In this document: positions 34,258-43,101 of the stretch, in pieces
Layout: every line of letters begins with the position of its first letter
How positions within the stretch are numbered: position 1 is the first letter of the stretch
Origin: CAVVAH01 sp963746175
Lineage (GTDB): Bacteria; Actinomycetota; Actinomycetes; JACCUZ01
Direction of reading: 5' to 3'
Assembly: GCA_963746175.1 (NCBI GenBank)
Contig: CAVVAH010000008.1
Location: forward strand, 186,001-250,000
DNA: 64,000 nucleotides
Translations under genes and position numbers: made by a program
The notes under the pieces: model-generated
What the model was told of the DNA's origin: nothing
Database searches by the model: none
What the model saw: the letters and a program-made list of their open reading frames with translations, nothing else

Positions 34258-35742
34258 TCAGAAGGGTGGGAGGTCGTCTGAGTCGTCTCCGAGGACGGGT
34301 TCGGCGGGGCGGTGGTAGCTGCGGCCGGAGGGCAGGGTCAGGTGCAGCCCGCCGTCGCCGTCGCTGGTGATCACCGTGTCGGTGTGGGTCTTGACCTGGT
34401 GGTGGCTGCGGCAGCGCGGGTCGAGGTTGCCGGCGCTGGTCGGGCCGCGCGGGTGAGGCACGCGGTGGTCCAGGTCGCAGCGGGCCGCCGGGGTACGGCA
34501 GCCGAACCCCCGGCAGGTGACGTCCCGGCCGATGACGTGGTCGCGCAGGTCCTGAGGCGGCTCGTAGGAGTCGACCGACAGCTCGTCGAAGCGGCCGGTC
34601 CGCGGGTCGGTCAGCAGCCGCCGCCACGTCCCGTCGGCGGCGATCCGCCGCGCCGTCTCGGCGGTGATCGGCCCGTAGCCGGCCAGCTCGCCCGGCTGGT
34701 CGTCCAGCCCCAGCAGCGTGGTCAGCGCGACGGTGACCTGGATCTGCGGGCGGCGACCGTGCCGCACCGGCAGATCCTCACTGGCCAGCCCGTGCACACC
34801 GACATCACCCAGGACGTCGGCGCGCCGCTGGTCCATCGTCCGGTCATCCGTGCCCGCCGGGCCCCTGGCGGCGGTCGCCTTGGCGGTCAGCCACAGGTCG
34901 AGGGCCTGGACCTTGTCGGCTGTGTCGATGTAGGTGAGCCCGGCCATCCCGTCGGTGAGCAGGAAGGTCTCGATCTTGCGGTCGGCCTTCTCCTTCTCCT
35001 GCCGCCGCTCGGCCGCGGTCGGATCGGCGGCGAGCACGGCGCGGCGCAGCCGGCCCGCCAGCTGCGCCCGGGTCCGGCCGGCCGCCGCGGCCACCACCCG
35101 CTGCTCGATCGCCTGCGCGTCCGCGTCGGACAAGGGCCGCAGCTCGTCGACCAGCAGCCTGGCCTTCGGCACGTCGATCACCCCGGCCGCGAGCGCCAGC
35201 CGGGTCGCCGGCAGCCGCACCAGGTCCCCAGCGAACGCGACCCGGCCGCGGGCGGTCTGCGGCGCCAGGTCCAGCGCGCAGCCGATCTCCACCGAGGCCA
35301 TCAGGTCCGCCGACACCGACTCCGAGGACACCTGCTCGCCCTCCGGCACCACCCCGCGCCACGACGCACATCGGTCCACCAGGACGTTGGTCGCCCGCAC
35401 CTCCAGCGCCGCGGCCCACGACTGCAACCGGTACGCGGCCGCCACCACACCCACCAGATCCGCATCACTGCACGACAGCAGGTCGGTCTCGGCGACCAGG
35501 GCCGCCAGCAACGGCCCCGGCTCCACCTCGTCCAGCAACCCCGCCGGCGGCCAGCACCCGTCGACGACCTCGTCGTCGCACGCGAGAGCGGCGAGCACCT
35601 CCCCCGTGGGGTCGTCCGTCTCGTCGGTCGGCCACGGCTCGCGCGCGAGCATCGCCCCGATCGCAGCCGGGTGGTCCCAGAAGTCGGCGTCCGGGTCGAC
35701 GGGCAGCACCGGGTCGACCAGCACCCCGCCTGCCTCACGCAT
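34258..35742 (-). CDS. DUF222 domain HNH endonuclease (13E12-repeat type)
   Basis: A 494-residue protein with an N-terminal DUF222 region (about residues 30-350) and a C-terminal HNH nuclease: CRGFGCRTPAARCDLDHRVPHPRGPTSAGNL followed by CRSHHQVKTH, giving the two zinc-type Cys pairs and the catalytic DH. This family is multi-copy and SOS-induced in mycobacteria (REP13E12). AGGAGG six bases before ATG 35742 sets the start. A perfect LexA box lies 16 bp upstream of the start codon. The role is unknown; some members behave like selfish or mobile genes. Confidence 0.9.
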   Translation of the reverse strand: MREAGGVLVDPVLPVDPDADFWDHPAAIGAMLAREPWPTDETDDPTGEVLAALACDDEVVDGCWPPAGLLDEVEPGPLLAALVAETDLLSCSDADLVGVVAAAYRLQSWAAALEVRATNVLVDRCASWRGVVPEGEQVSSESVSADLMASVEIGCALDLAPQTARGRVAFAGDLVRLPATRLALAAGVIDVPKARLLVDELRPLSDADAQAIEQRVVAAAAGRTRAQLAGRLRRAVLAADPTAAERRQEKEKADRKIETFLLTDGMAGLTYIDTADKVQALDLWLTAKATAARGPAGTDDRTMDQRRADVLGDVGVHGLASEDLPVRHGRRPQIQVTVALTTLLGLDDQPGELAGYGPITAETARRIAADGTWRRLLTDPRTGRFDELSVDSYEPPQDLRDHVIGRDVTCRGFGCRTPAARCDLDHRVPHPRGPTSAGNLDPRCRSHHQVKTHTDTVITSDGDGGLHLTLPSGRSYHRPAEPVLGDDSDDLPPF

Positions 35743-35757
35743 CCCCGACCTCCTGCA

Positions 35758-35773
35758 TCGAACGTATGTTCGA
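35758..35773. promoter_or_regulatory. LexA (SOS) box upstream of the DUF222/HNH gene
   Basis: TCGAACGTATGTTCGA is a perfect actinobacterial/Gram-positive SOS consensus (TCGAAC-N4-GTTCGA), placed 16 bp before the ATG of the HNH gene. The gap 35774-35956 beyond it shows no other feature I can support. Confidence 0.9.
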
Positions 35774-35956
35774 AGTCTACCGCACCCTCGGACCCAAGGA
35801 AACCCTTTGTCCACAACGGATTCGGCGAGTTTCGGTCGGCCACGAAGACGGAAGTCGGCCGGTGGCCACAAGCACCCACCGGACAGGGTGCCCTCGTCCT
35901 GGCCGATCTGACATCAGCCGACGAGCACCGTCAGAAACTCGAGACAGCCGCCAGCA

Positions 35957-36289
35957 TCAGCCGCGGGCCGTGACCGGTCGCGCGTCCACGACGGCGGCCA
36001 CCTGGAGCGGCCCGTAGATGTGCGGGAACGCCTCGTTGGCGCCCTCCGGGGTCTCGACAACCAGCGGCACGTCGAGCAGGTCCGGGTCGACAGTGAGCAG
36101 GACCAGCGGCTCCTCGACGTCGGCGTAGTACCGCGCCAGCACGCCCTCCCACTGGTGGGCGAAGGCCGCGTGCAGGAAGCCCTCCTGCTGCAGGGACACT
36201 CCGAGCGTCGACACCCGGTAGTCGCCGGCCACCTGCGCCGTCTCCCAGTCCGAGGCGAGTGCGAGATGGAAGACGTGCTCAGTGGCCAC
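35957..36289 (-). CDS. DUF952 family protein
   Basis: A 110-residue protein from GTG 36289. VFHLALASDWETAQVAGDYRVSTLG and QQEGFLHAAFAHQWEGVLARYY are the DUF952 signature; FPHIYGPLQVAAVV closes it. The family is small, soluble and of unknown function, sometimes compared with ADP-ribosyl/RNA-processing folds. The start overlaps the MBL-hydrolase stop by 11 bp, so it is the third gene of the mscR operon. Confidence 0.85.
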   Translation of the reverse strand: MATEHVFHLALASDWETAQVAGDYRVSTLGVSLQQEGFLHAAFAHQWEGVLARYYADVEEPLVLLTVDPDLLDVPLVVETPEGANEAFPHIYGPLQVAAVVDARPVTARG

Positions 36290-36911
36290 GCGCGACCCAC
36301 TCGGCGAGGTGCGGCGCCTCCGCGCCGATCGTGGTGTCGTCGCCATGTCCGGTGTGCACGACGGTGGCCGCCGGCAGGCTCAGCAACGACGTCCTGATCG
36401 AGTCGATGATCGTCGGGAAGTCGCTGAACGACCGACCGGTCGCGCCGGGCCCGCCCTGGAAGAGCGTGTCGCCGGAGAACACGACTCCGAGGTCCGGGGC
36501 GTAGAAGCAGACGGCACCCGGTGAGTGCCCGGGGGTGTGCAGCACGGCCAGCCGGGTGCCCGCCACCTCGAACGAGCCACCGCCGGCCAGCTCCAGGTCC
36601 GGGTGCAGGTCGTCGCCGTACTCCGCGGCCCACAGCATCGCGTCGGCCGGGTGCAGGGCGATCTCGGCGTCCTTGGCCGCTGCCACCTCGACGGCGGCGT
36701 TGACGTGGTCGTTGTGCCCGTGGGTCAGGACGATCGCGGCGACGCGGCGGTCGCCGACCGCAGCGAGGATCGCGCCCGCGTCGTGCGCGGCATCGACGAC
36801 CAGGACCTCCGTGTCGTCACCCACGAGCCAGACGTTGTTCTCGACCGCCCACTCGCCGCCGTCGAGTGCGAACGTCCCCGCGGTGACCACACGTTCGACC
36901 CCGGCCGGCAT
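36279..36911 (-). CDS. MBL-fold hydrolase, partner of MscR
   Basis: A 210-residue glyoxalase-II-like metallohydrolase. Metal ligands: THGHNDHVNA, then H of LHTPGHSPGAV, D of FSGDTLFQGGPG and the last His of VHTGHGDDT. The ATG overlaps the mscR stop (TGATG). The same pair exists in M. tuberculosis (Rv2259-Rv2260), and a hydrolase for the S-formyl-mycothiol made by MscR is the natural inference, not proven. Confidence 0.88.
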   Translation of the reverse strand: MPAGVERVVTAGTFALDGGEWAVENNVWLVGDDTEVLVVDAAHDAGAILAAVGDRRVAAIVLTHGHNDHVNAAVEVAAAKDAEIALHPADAMLWAAEYGDDLHPDLELAGGGSFEVAGTRLAVLHTPGHSPGAVCFYAPDLGVVFSGDTLFQGGPGATGRSFSDFPTIIDSIRTSLLSLPAATVVHTGHGDDTTIGAEAPHLAEWVARGH

Positions 36912-37996
36912 CAGAGGACCACGACGGACCGCAGGACCTCGCCGCGGTGCATCTTCGCGAACGCCGCCTCGACGTCGCCCAGCCCGATCGTCTCGGAGAC
37001 GAAGCCGTCGAGGTCGAACCGGCCCTGGCGGTAGAGGTCGACCAGCATCGGGAAGTCCCGGCTGGGCAGGCAGTCGCCGTACCAGCTCGACTTCAGCGCA
37101 CCGCCTCGGCCGAACACCTCGATCATGGGCAGCTCGATGGTCAGGTCCGGCGTCGGCACCCCGACCAGCACGACGGTGCCGGCGAGGTCGCGGGCGTAGA
37201 ACGCCTGCTCGTACGTCTCCGGCCGGCCGACCGCCTCGACCACGACATCGGCACCGAAGCCCCCGGTGAGCTCTCGGATCCGCGCGACGACGTCCTCGGT
37301 GCGGCTGTTGACGGTGTGGGTCGCGCCGAACCGACGGGCCCACTCGAGCTTGCGGTCCTCGACGTCGACGGCGATCACCGTCGTCGCCCCCGCGATCCGC
37401 GAGCCGGCGATCGCCGCGTTGCCCACGCCGCCGCACCCGATGACCGCGACACTGTCGCCGCGGCCGACGTTGCCGGTGTTGACCGCTGCCCCGAAGCCGG
37501 CCATCACGCCGCAGCCGAGCAGGCCGGCGGCCGTGGCGGGCGCCTCCGGGTCCACCTTGGTGCACTGCCCGGCGGCCACCAGGGTCTTCTCGAGGAAGGC
37601 GCCGATGCCGAGTGCCGGGCTGAGGACCGTGCCGTCGGCGAGCGTCATCTTCTGGGTGGCGTTGTGGGTGGCGAAGCAGTACCACGGCTTGCCCCTGAGG
37701 CAGGCCCGGCACTGCCCGCAGACCGCTCGCCAGTTCAGGACCACGAAGTCGCCCGGGGCGACGCCGGTCACGCCCTCACCCACCGCCTCGACGACGCCCG
37801 CCGCCTCGTGCCCGAGGAGGAACGGGAACTCGTCGTTGATGCCGCCGTCGCGGTAGTGCAGATCGGTGTGGCACACCCCGCAGGCCTGCACCTGCACCAG
37901 GGCCTCCCCCGGCCCCGGGTCCGGGACGATCACGGTCTCCAGCGACACCGGCCGGCCCTTGGCCATGGCCACGACACCCTGCACCTCGTGCGGCAT
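36911..37996 (-). CDS. mscR: S-(hydroxymethyl)mycothiol dehydrogenase (formaldehyde detoxification)
   Basis: A 361-residue zinc alcohol dehydrogenase (class III-like). Catalytic zinc ligands are in ACGVCHTDL and GHEAAG; the structural zinc cysteines are in CGQCRACLRGKPWYC; the NAD site is VAVIGCGGVGNAAI. The long identical stretches to mycobacterial MscR (ALKSSWYGDCLP, GIGAF, TKVDP) make the assignment firm. It oxidises the mycothiol adduct of formaldehyde. ATG 37996 has GGGAG upstream. It may remove formaldehyde released by the demethylating-type oxidases nearby. Confidence 0.93.
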   Translation of the reverse strand: MPHEVQGVVAMAKGRPVSLETVIVPDPGPGEALVQVQACGVCHTDLHYRDGGINDEFPFLLGHEAAGVVEAVGEGVTGVAPGDFVVLNWRAVCGQCRACLRGKPWYCFATHNATQKMTLADGTVLSPALGIGAFLEKTLVAAGQCTKVDPEAPATAAGLLGCGVMAGFGAAVNTGNVGRGDSVAVIGCGGVGNAAIAGSRIAGATTVIAVDVEDRKLEWARRFGATHTVNSRTEDVVARIRELTGGFGADVVVEAVGRPETYEQAFYARDLAGTVVLVGVPTPDLTIELPMIEVFGRGGALKSSWYGDCLPSRDFPMLVDLYRQGRFDLDGFVSETIGLGDVEAAFAKMHRGEVLRSVVVL

Positions 37997-38150
37997 GCGG
38001 TTCTCTCCCGGGGACTGCGAGGACGGACGGACGAACCCTAACCGCCCACGCGCGAGCTCCGGCGGAGTGCCGGACGCGGTGCACGTCACCCGTCCGGACT
38101 AGTTCGCTCGAGCCATCGGGTCGGCGTGTCCGGGTGTCGACGTCTAGACC

Positions 38151-39491
38151 ATGGCCCTGGTCGACCCGGCGGCTGCTGCGGCAGTCCCGCCGCCCTCCGA
38201 CCTGACCCTGCACAGGGCCTTGCGCGCCGGCGACCCGCACATCGTCTTCCAGCCGATCGTCGACCTCAGCACAGGGGAGGTCACCGGCTACGAGGCCCTC
38301 TCCCGCTTCATGCACGTGCCCGGCCTCCGCGTCGACGAGGTGTTCGACCTGGCGACTGCCACAGGTCGCGGCTTCGAGCTCGAGGTCCTCGCGGTCCGCC
38401 GGGCCCTGGAGGCCGGCAGCGCGCGGCCGGCCGGCACGACGCTGTCGGTGAACCTCAGCCCCTCGTCGTTGAGCGACCCCACGGTCTTCGACCAGCTCCC
38501 GCCGGACCTGACCGGCGTGCAGGTCGAGGTGACCGAGCACGAGGTGATCGAGCAGGCGGACACGTTCCTCGCAGCGCTCGCCGAGCTGCGCAGCCGCGGT
38601 GGGCGGATCGCCGTCGACGACGTCGGCGAGGGATACGCCGGGCTGCAGCGGGTGATGCGGATCCGCCCGGACGTGCTGAAGGTCGACCGCTCCCTCGTCA
38701 CCGGGGTGGACCGACGACCTGGGCAGGCGGCGCTCGTGGAGGCCATCGTGCACTTCGCGGCGCGGACCGGAGCGGTGGTCTGTGCCGAGGGTGTGGAGAC
38801 CGCGGACGAGCTGTCCGTCCTTGCCGACCTGGACGTCCGCCTCGGCCAGGGATTCTTCATCGGTCGGCCCGCGGACGGTTTCGCGACCACCTCGCCCGAG
38901 GCCCTCGACGTGTGCCGCCGGACGATGCACGAGGCCGTCACCCGGCAGGACGTCAGCGTCACCGGGCAGCTGGTGAACGCGCTGCTGCAGGTCAGCGCAG
39001 CGGAGAGCCTCGACGGGCTGGCCCGCGCGCTGGCCGGCGTGGCACCGGCGCTGGGTGCGGACGCCGTCGAGCTGTCCTACCTCGACGACGCCCGGACCTA
39101 CGTCGAGGCGGTCGTCGACACCGCCTCGCTCTTCAAGGGCGTCCGCTACCACCTCGACGACCTTCCGCTGACCCGCCACGTGCTCGAGGAGGACGTCGCC
39201 GCGCAGGTCGTGCTCGGTTCGCCCGACGCCGACCCCGACGAGTCGACCTGGATGATCGAGGACGGGATCGGCTCGCTGCTCATGCTCCCTGTGCGCTCGC
39301 GCGGCCGGGTGGTGGGGCTGTTCGAGGCGCACCTGCGCGAACCGACGCCCTGGCGACGCAACCAGATCCGTGCGGCCCGCACGGTTGCCTCGGTGGCCGG
39401 CCCCGTCCTGGAGAACCTGCTGCACAACGACGGGATGGATCCCCGCGCCGCGCGGGACGGCTCATCCGCCCTCGCGAAGACCCCAGGGTGA
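38151..39491 (+). CDS. EAL-domain phosphodiesterase with C-terminal GAF domain
   Basis: A 446-residue soluble protein. The EAL domain (about residues 20-255) keeps the catalytic set: YEALSRF, VNLSPSS, VEVTEHE, VDDVGEGYAGL, LKVDRSLV, CAEGVET and GQGFFIGRP, so it should hydrolyse cyclic di-GMP. A GAF-like domain (about 280-430) follows and may sense a ligand or redox state. There is no membrane segment and no GGDEF domain. It stands alone on the plus strand; its last 30 bp overlap the convergent dehydrogenase gene. Confidence 0.9.
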   Translation: MALVDPAAAAAVPPPSDLTLHRALRAGDPHIVFQPIVDLSTGEVTGYEALSRFMHVPGLRVDEVFDLATATGRGFELEVLAVRRALEAGSARPAGTTLSVNLSPSSLSDPTVFDQLPPDLTGVQVEVTEHEVIEQADTFLAALAELRSRGGRIAVDDVGEGYAGLQRVMRIRPDVLKVDRSLVTGVDRRPGQAALVEAIVHFAARTGAVVCAEGVETADELSVLADLDVRLGQGFFIGRPADGFATTSPEALDVCRRTMHEAVTRQDVSVTGQLVNALLQVSAAESLDGLARALAGVAPALGADAVELSYLDDARTYVEAVVDTASLFKGVRYHLDDLPLTRHVLEEDVAAQVVLGSPDADPDESTWMIEDGIGSLLMLPVRSRGRVVGLFEAHLREPTPWRRNQIRAARTVASVAGPVLENLLHNDGMDPRAARDGSSALAKTPG

Positions 39492-40670
39492 GCCGTACGC
39501 GGTGAGCAGGTCGAGGAACGGCATCGGGTCGAACGCCTCGGGCCCGAGCACGCCGGCGCCGCTCCAGGTGCCGGCGGCGAGCAGCTCGAGGGCCACGACC
39601 GGGTTGACGGCGGTCTGCCACACGACGGCCTGCGAGCCGTACTCCGCCATCGACCACTCGTTGTCGACCACGTGGTACAGGTACACCTGACGTTCCGTGC
39701 CGTCCTTGCGCCCGGTCACCCAGGTGCCGGCACACGTCTTGCCGTGCATCCGGTCGCCGAGGGTCGCGGGGTCGGGCAGGCAGGCGGCCACCACGTCGCG
39801 AGGTGACACCTCGGCGCCGCCGACCCGGACCTTGTCGGTGCGGTCGAGACCCACCTTGTGCAGCACCGAGAGGACGGTGATGAACTCCTCGCCCAGCCCG
39901 TACTTGAAGGTGACCCGCCGGGCGTCGACCCAGCGCGGGATGAGCAGCACCTCCTCGTGCTCGACGTTCACGCACTCGACCGGGCCGATGCCCTCGGGGA
40001 ACTCGAAGACCTCGGGCTCGCTGAACGGCGCGGTGGTGAACCAGCCGCGGTCCTTCTCCCACACCACCGGTGGGTTCAGGCACTCCTCGATCGTCGTCCA
40101 GATCGAGAAGGACGGCGCGAAGTCGTAGCCGTCGACCTCGAGGTTGGCACCGTCCCGCACACCGATCTCGTCGATCTCGTCGAACAGGTGGTCGGCGGCG
40201 TACCGCGCGAAGACGTCGGAGAGTCCCGGCTCGATGCCGATTCCGGCGAGGCACAGCCGGCCGGCGGCCTCCCACTCCGCCGCCTTGGCGAACTGCTCGT
40301 CGCCGAGCATCACGCCGGTCTTCTCGTACGGCGCCTCGGGGTGCGGCCGCGACAGCGACATAGCCATGTCGAGGTAGTCGGCCCCGGCGGCGAACGCTCC
40401 GTCGAAGATCGGCATGACGAACCGGGGGTCGACGGCGTTGAAGACGTGCGTGATCCGGTGCTCGCGGCAGAGCGACGCGACGGCGTCGGCGCTGGACGCG
40501 TCGACCTGGGCCGCGACGAACCGCGAGTCTCCCGCGTGCCGCTCCAGGGCACGTTCGGCGCGGGCCTGGTCGTAGTCGGCCACGACCATCGACTCGAAGA
40601 AGTCGCGCCGCGCCGCGATGCCCACAGCAGCCGACCCCACGCCTCCGGCGCCCACCAGCAGGATCCGCAT
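39462..40670 (-). CDS. Saccharopine-dehydrogenase-family oxidoreductase
   Basis: A 402-residue NAD(P)-dependent enzyme: N-terminal Rossmann MRILLVGAGGVGSAAVGIAA, then GIGIEPGLSDVFARYAADHLF, the pattern of saccharopine dehydrogenase, lysine 6-dehydrogenase and carboxy(nor)spermidine dehydrogenase. Such enzymes make or break secondary amines between an amino acid and an aldehyde. The ATG overlaps the agmatinase stop (TGATG), so it works with a ureohydrolase and a PuuB-like oxidase. It could act on an aminoaldehyde/amine conjugate; the exact reaction is not deducible. Confidence 0.85.
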   Translation of the reverse strand: MRILLVGAGGVGSAAVGIAARRDFFESMVVADYDQARAERALERHAGDSRFVAAQVDASSADAVASLCREHRITHVFNAVDPRFVMPIFDGAFAAGADYLDMAMSLSRPHPEAPYEKTGVMLGDEQFAKAAEWEAAGRLCLAGIGIEPGLSDVFARYAADHLFDEIDEIGVRDGANLEVDGYDFAPSFSIWTTIEECLNPPVVWEKDRGWFTTAPFSEPEVFEFPEGIGPVECVNVEHEEVLLIPRWVDARRVTFKYGLGEEFITVLSVLHKVGLDRTDKVRVGGAEVSPRDVVAACLPDPATLGDRMHGKTCAGTWVTGRKDGTERQVYLYHVVDNEWSMAEYGSQAVVWQTAVNPVVALELLAAGTWSGAGVLGPEAFDPMPFLDLLTAYGSPWGLREGG

Positions 40671-41689
40671 CAGTTCTCCTCGTCCGTGGAACGGTTCGCC
40701 AGCAGCGGGCGCCGCGGGTCGACGGTCAGTCGCTGCCGGCGGGCCGCGATGCCGGAGAGAGCCTCGAGCACCACCCGGTTGGCCAGCGCGGCGGTGATGT
40801 CCGCGTGGTCGTACGGCGGGGAGACCTCGACGACGTCGACGCCCACGACGGGCAGCTCGAGGCAGACCCGGCGCACGGCGTCCAGCAGCTGCCGCGCGGA
40901 CAGGCCGCCCGGCTCCGGGGTGCCGGTGCCCGGCGCGTGACCCGGGTCCGCGACGTCGATGTCGACGGACAGGAACACGCCGTCGCAGTCGTCGACCGCG
41001 ACGGTGAAGGCCTCGTCGAGGCAGTCGTCCAGCCCGCGCGCACCGATCTCGGTCATCTCGAACGACCGCATCCGCTGCTCGGCCATCCAGTCCAGCGTCT
41101 CCGGCCCGGGCCAGTACCCGCGGAGCCCGATCTGCAGGAACCGGTCGCCGCGCGCCGCACCCGACTCGATCAGCCGGCGCATCGGCTGGCCGTGCCCGTA
41201 GAGCGAGCCGAACTCGATGTCGCCGGTGTCGGCGTGCGCGTCGAAGTGCACCACGGACACCCGGCCGTCGCCGTGCTGCCGGGCGACCCCGGTGACGTCG
41301 GCGAGCGTGATGGAGTGGTCGCCACCCAGGACGACAGGTACGGCACCGCTGGTGGCGACCGTTGCCACCGCCTCCGTGAGCGCGGCCAGGGACCGCTCGA
41401 TGTCGCCCGGCGGCATCTCGACGTCGCCGGCGTCCAGCACACGCAGGTCACGCAGCCCGTCGACGCGCAGCGCGAGGTGCGGGCGCGACCCGTCGTGCGG
41501 GAGGTAGTCGGTCGACCGGATCGCCTGGGGGCCGAAGCGGGTCCCCGGCCGGTGCGAGGTGCCGCCGTCGAACGGCGCACCGATCACCACGACGTCGGCG
41601 CCCGCGAAGGTCGCCGGGTCGTCCAGGTCGCACCGCTCCACCCCGAGGAACGTGATGTCCGGGCCGAACATCGGGCCGTACCTGCTCAT
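40670..41689 (-). CDS. Ureohydrolase (agmatinase / guanidinobutyrase family)
   Basis: A 339-residue binuclear manganese hydrolase. All metal motifs are present: GGDHSIT, HFDAHADTGD and SVDIDVADPG. It releases urea from a guanidino compound; agmatine to putrescine or 4-guanidinobutyrate to GABA are both realistic, since oxidase, ALDH and aminotransferase genes for either route are close by. The start ATG overlaps the stop of the PuuB-like gene in ATGA, and its own stop overlaps the next start, giving a tightly coupled three-gene set. Confidence 0.9.
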   Translation of the reverse strand: MSRYGPMFGPDITFLGVERCDLDDPATFAGADVVVIGAPFDGGTSHRPGTRFGPQAIRSTDYLPHDGSRPHLALRVDGLRDLRVLDAGDVEMPPGDIERSLAALTEAVATVATSGAVPVVLGGDHSITLADVTGVARQHGDGRVSVVHFDAHADTGDIEFGSLYGHGQPMRRLIESGAARGDRFLQIGLRGYWPGPETLDWMAEQRMRSFEMTEIGARGLDDCLDEAFTVAVDDCDGVFLSVDIDVADPGHAPGTGTPEPGGLSARQLLDAVRRVCLELPVVGVDVVEVSPPYDHADITAALANRVVLEALSGIAARRQRLTVDPRRPLLANRSTDEEN

Positions 41690-43098
41690 GAGTCGAACCC
41701 CATCCCCATCTTGTCGAGCGTTCGCAGCCACGGGCCGCGCCGGCCGTCGCGGGCGTCCGCCTTCGCGACCGCCCGCCGGGTCAGCTCCACGCCGGCCCAC
41801 CGCGCCGGCTCCGGCGGGAAGGGCAGCGGCTTGCGGCGCACCATCTCCAGCTCCGTGCGCTCGGTGGCGCGCCCGTCGAGCAGGTCGAGCAGGACCTGCC
41901 CGCCGAAGCGGGTGGCCCCGACGCCGAGGCCGGTGTAGCCGGCGACGTACCCGACGTGACCCTTGTGGGCCGTGCCCCAGAACGCGCTGAACCGGGAGCA
42001 GGTGTCGATGACGCCGCCCCAGGCATGGCTGAAGCGCAGCCCCTCGAGCTGCGGGAAGGTCGAGAAGAAGTGCTCGGCGAGGGTCAGGAAGGTCTCGGGA
42101 CTGCGCTCGAGCCGGTCGTCGGTGCGGCCACCGAAGTGGTAGACGGCGTCGTAGCCGCCCCACAGGATCCGCCAGTCGTCGGTGACGCGGTAGTAGTGGA
42201 ACAGGTTCCCGGCGTCGGACAGGCCGTGCCGGTCGGCCCAGCCCACCGCCGCGCGCTGCTCCGCGCTCATCGGCTCGGTCATCAGGGCGTAGTCCCACAC
42301 CGGCACGACGTACGACGAGAGGCGGCGCAGCAGCGGCCGGCGCACGACGCCGGTGCCCAGGGCGACCCGGCCGGCCGTCACCCGACCGTACGAGGTCCGC
42401 AGGACGATGACGGGACCGGCGTCGTCGATCCCCTCGACGGGGGTGTTCTCGTGGATGCGGACGCCCGACCGCAGGCAGGCCGCGCGCAGCCCGCGGGCCA
42501 GGCGGGCGGGGTCGACCATCGCGCACCCGTCGGCGTCCAGCACGCCGCCGAGGTAGGTCGGCGAGTCGACCTTGGCGCGCACCGCGTCGGCGTCGAGCCA
42601 CTCGGCCGATCCGCCGACCTGCGCGCTGAGCGCCGGCACCTCGCGCAGCTCGTCGGCCTGCCAGGGGGCTGTCGCGACGGTGAGCTCACCGGTGCGTTCG
42701 AAGGAGCAGTCGATGTCGTACTCCGCCACCGCCGCCTCGACGCCGTCGAGGTTCTCCCGGCCGAGCCGCTCGAGAGTCGCCATCTCGGCCGGGAACCTGT
42801 CCAGCCCGTTGCGCAGCCCGTGCGTCAGGCTGGCCGAGCAGAACCCGCCGTTGCGACCCGACGCCGCCCAGCCGGCGGTGCGGGCCTCGAGGAGCACGAC
42901 GTCGCGGCCCGGGTCGGCCTCCTTCGCCAGCAGTGCGGTCCACAGTCCCGTGTAGCCGCCGCCGACCACGGCGAGGTCGGCTGTCGTACGACCGGCGAGT
43001 GCCGGGCACGGGTCAGGGGCGGGGCCGTCCAGCCAGTACGGCAGGTGCCGGACGTCGACCAGGGCGGCGGCCGCCTGGTGGGCGTCCGGGGTAGACAC
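41686..43098 (-). CDS. PuuB-like FAD-dependent amine oxidase
   Basis: A 470-residue DAO-family flavoprotein. FAD site LAVVGGGYTGLWTALLAKE with VVLLEARTAGWAASGRNGGFC (the segment typical of gamma-glutamylputrescine oxidase relatives), and the C-terminal VGYVAGYTGLGVGATRFGGQVL. It would oxidise a polyamine or N-acyl polyamine to an aminoaldehyde. GTG 43098 starts 3 bp after the permease stop, so it continues the transporter operon. A diverged paralogue is at 55137-56513. No gamma-glutamylputrescine synthetase is in the window. Confidence 0.88.
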   Translation of the reverse strand: MSTPDAHQAAAALVDVRHLPYWLDGPAPDPCPALAGRTTADLAVVGGGYTGLWTALLAKEADPGRDVVLLEARTAGWAASGRNGGFCSASLTHGLRNGLDRFPAEMATLERLGRENLDGVEAAVAEYDIDCSFERTGELTVATAPWQADELREVPALSAQVGGSAEWLDADAVRAKVDSPTYLGGVLDADGCAMVDPARLARGLRAACLRSGVRIHENTPVEGIDDAGPVIVLRTSYGRVTAGRVALGTGVVRRPLLRRLSSYVVPVWDYALMTEPMSAEQRAAVGWADRHGLSDAGNLFHYYRVTDDWRILWGGYDAVYHFGGRTDDRLERSPETFLTLAEHFFSTFPQLEGLRFSHAWGGVIDTCSRFSAFWGTAHKGHVGYVAGYTGLGVGATRFGGQVLLDLLDGRATERTELEMVRRKPLPFPPEPARWAGVELTRRAVAKADARDGRRGPWLRTLDKMGMGFDS

Positions 43099-43101
43099 TG
43101 C

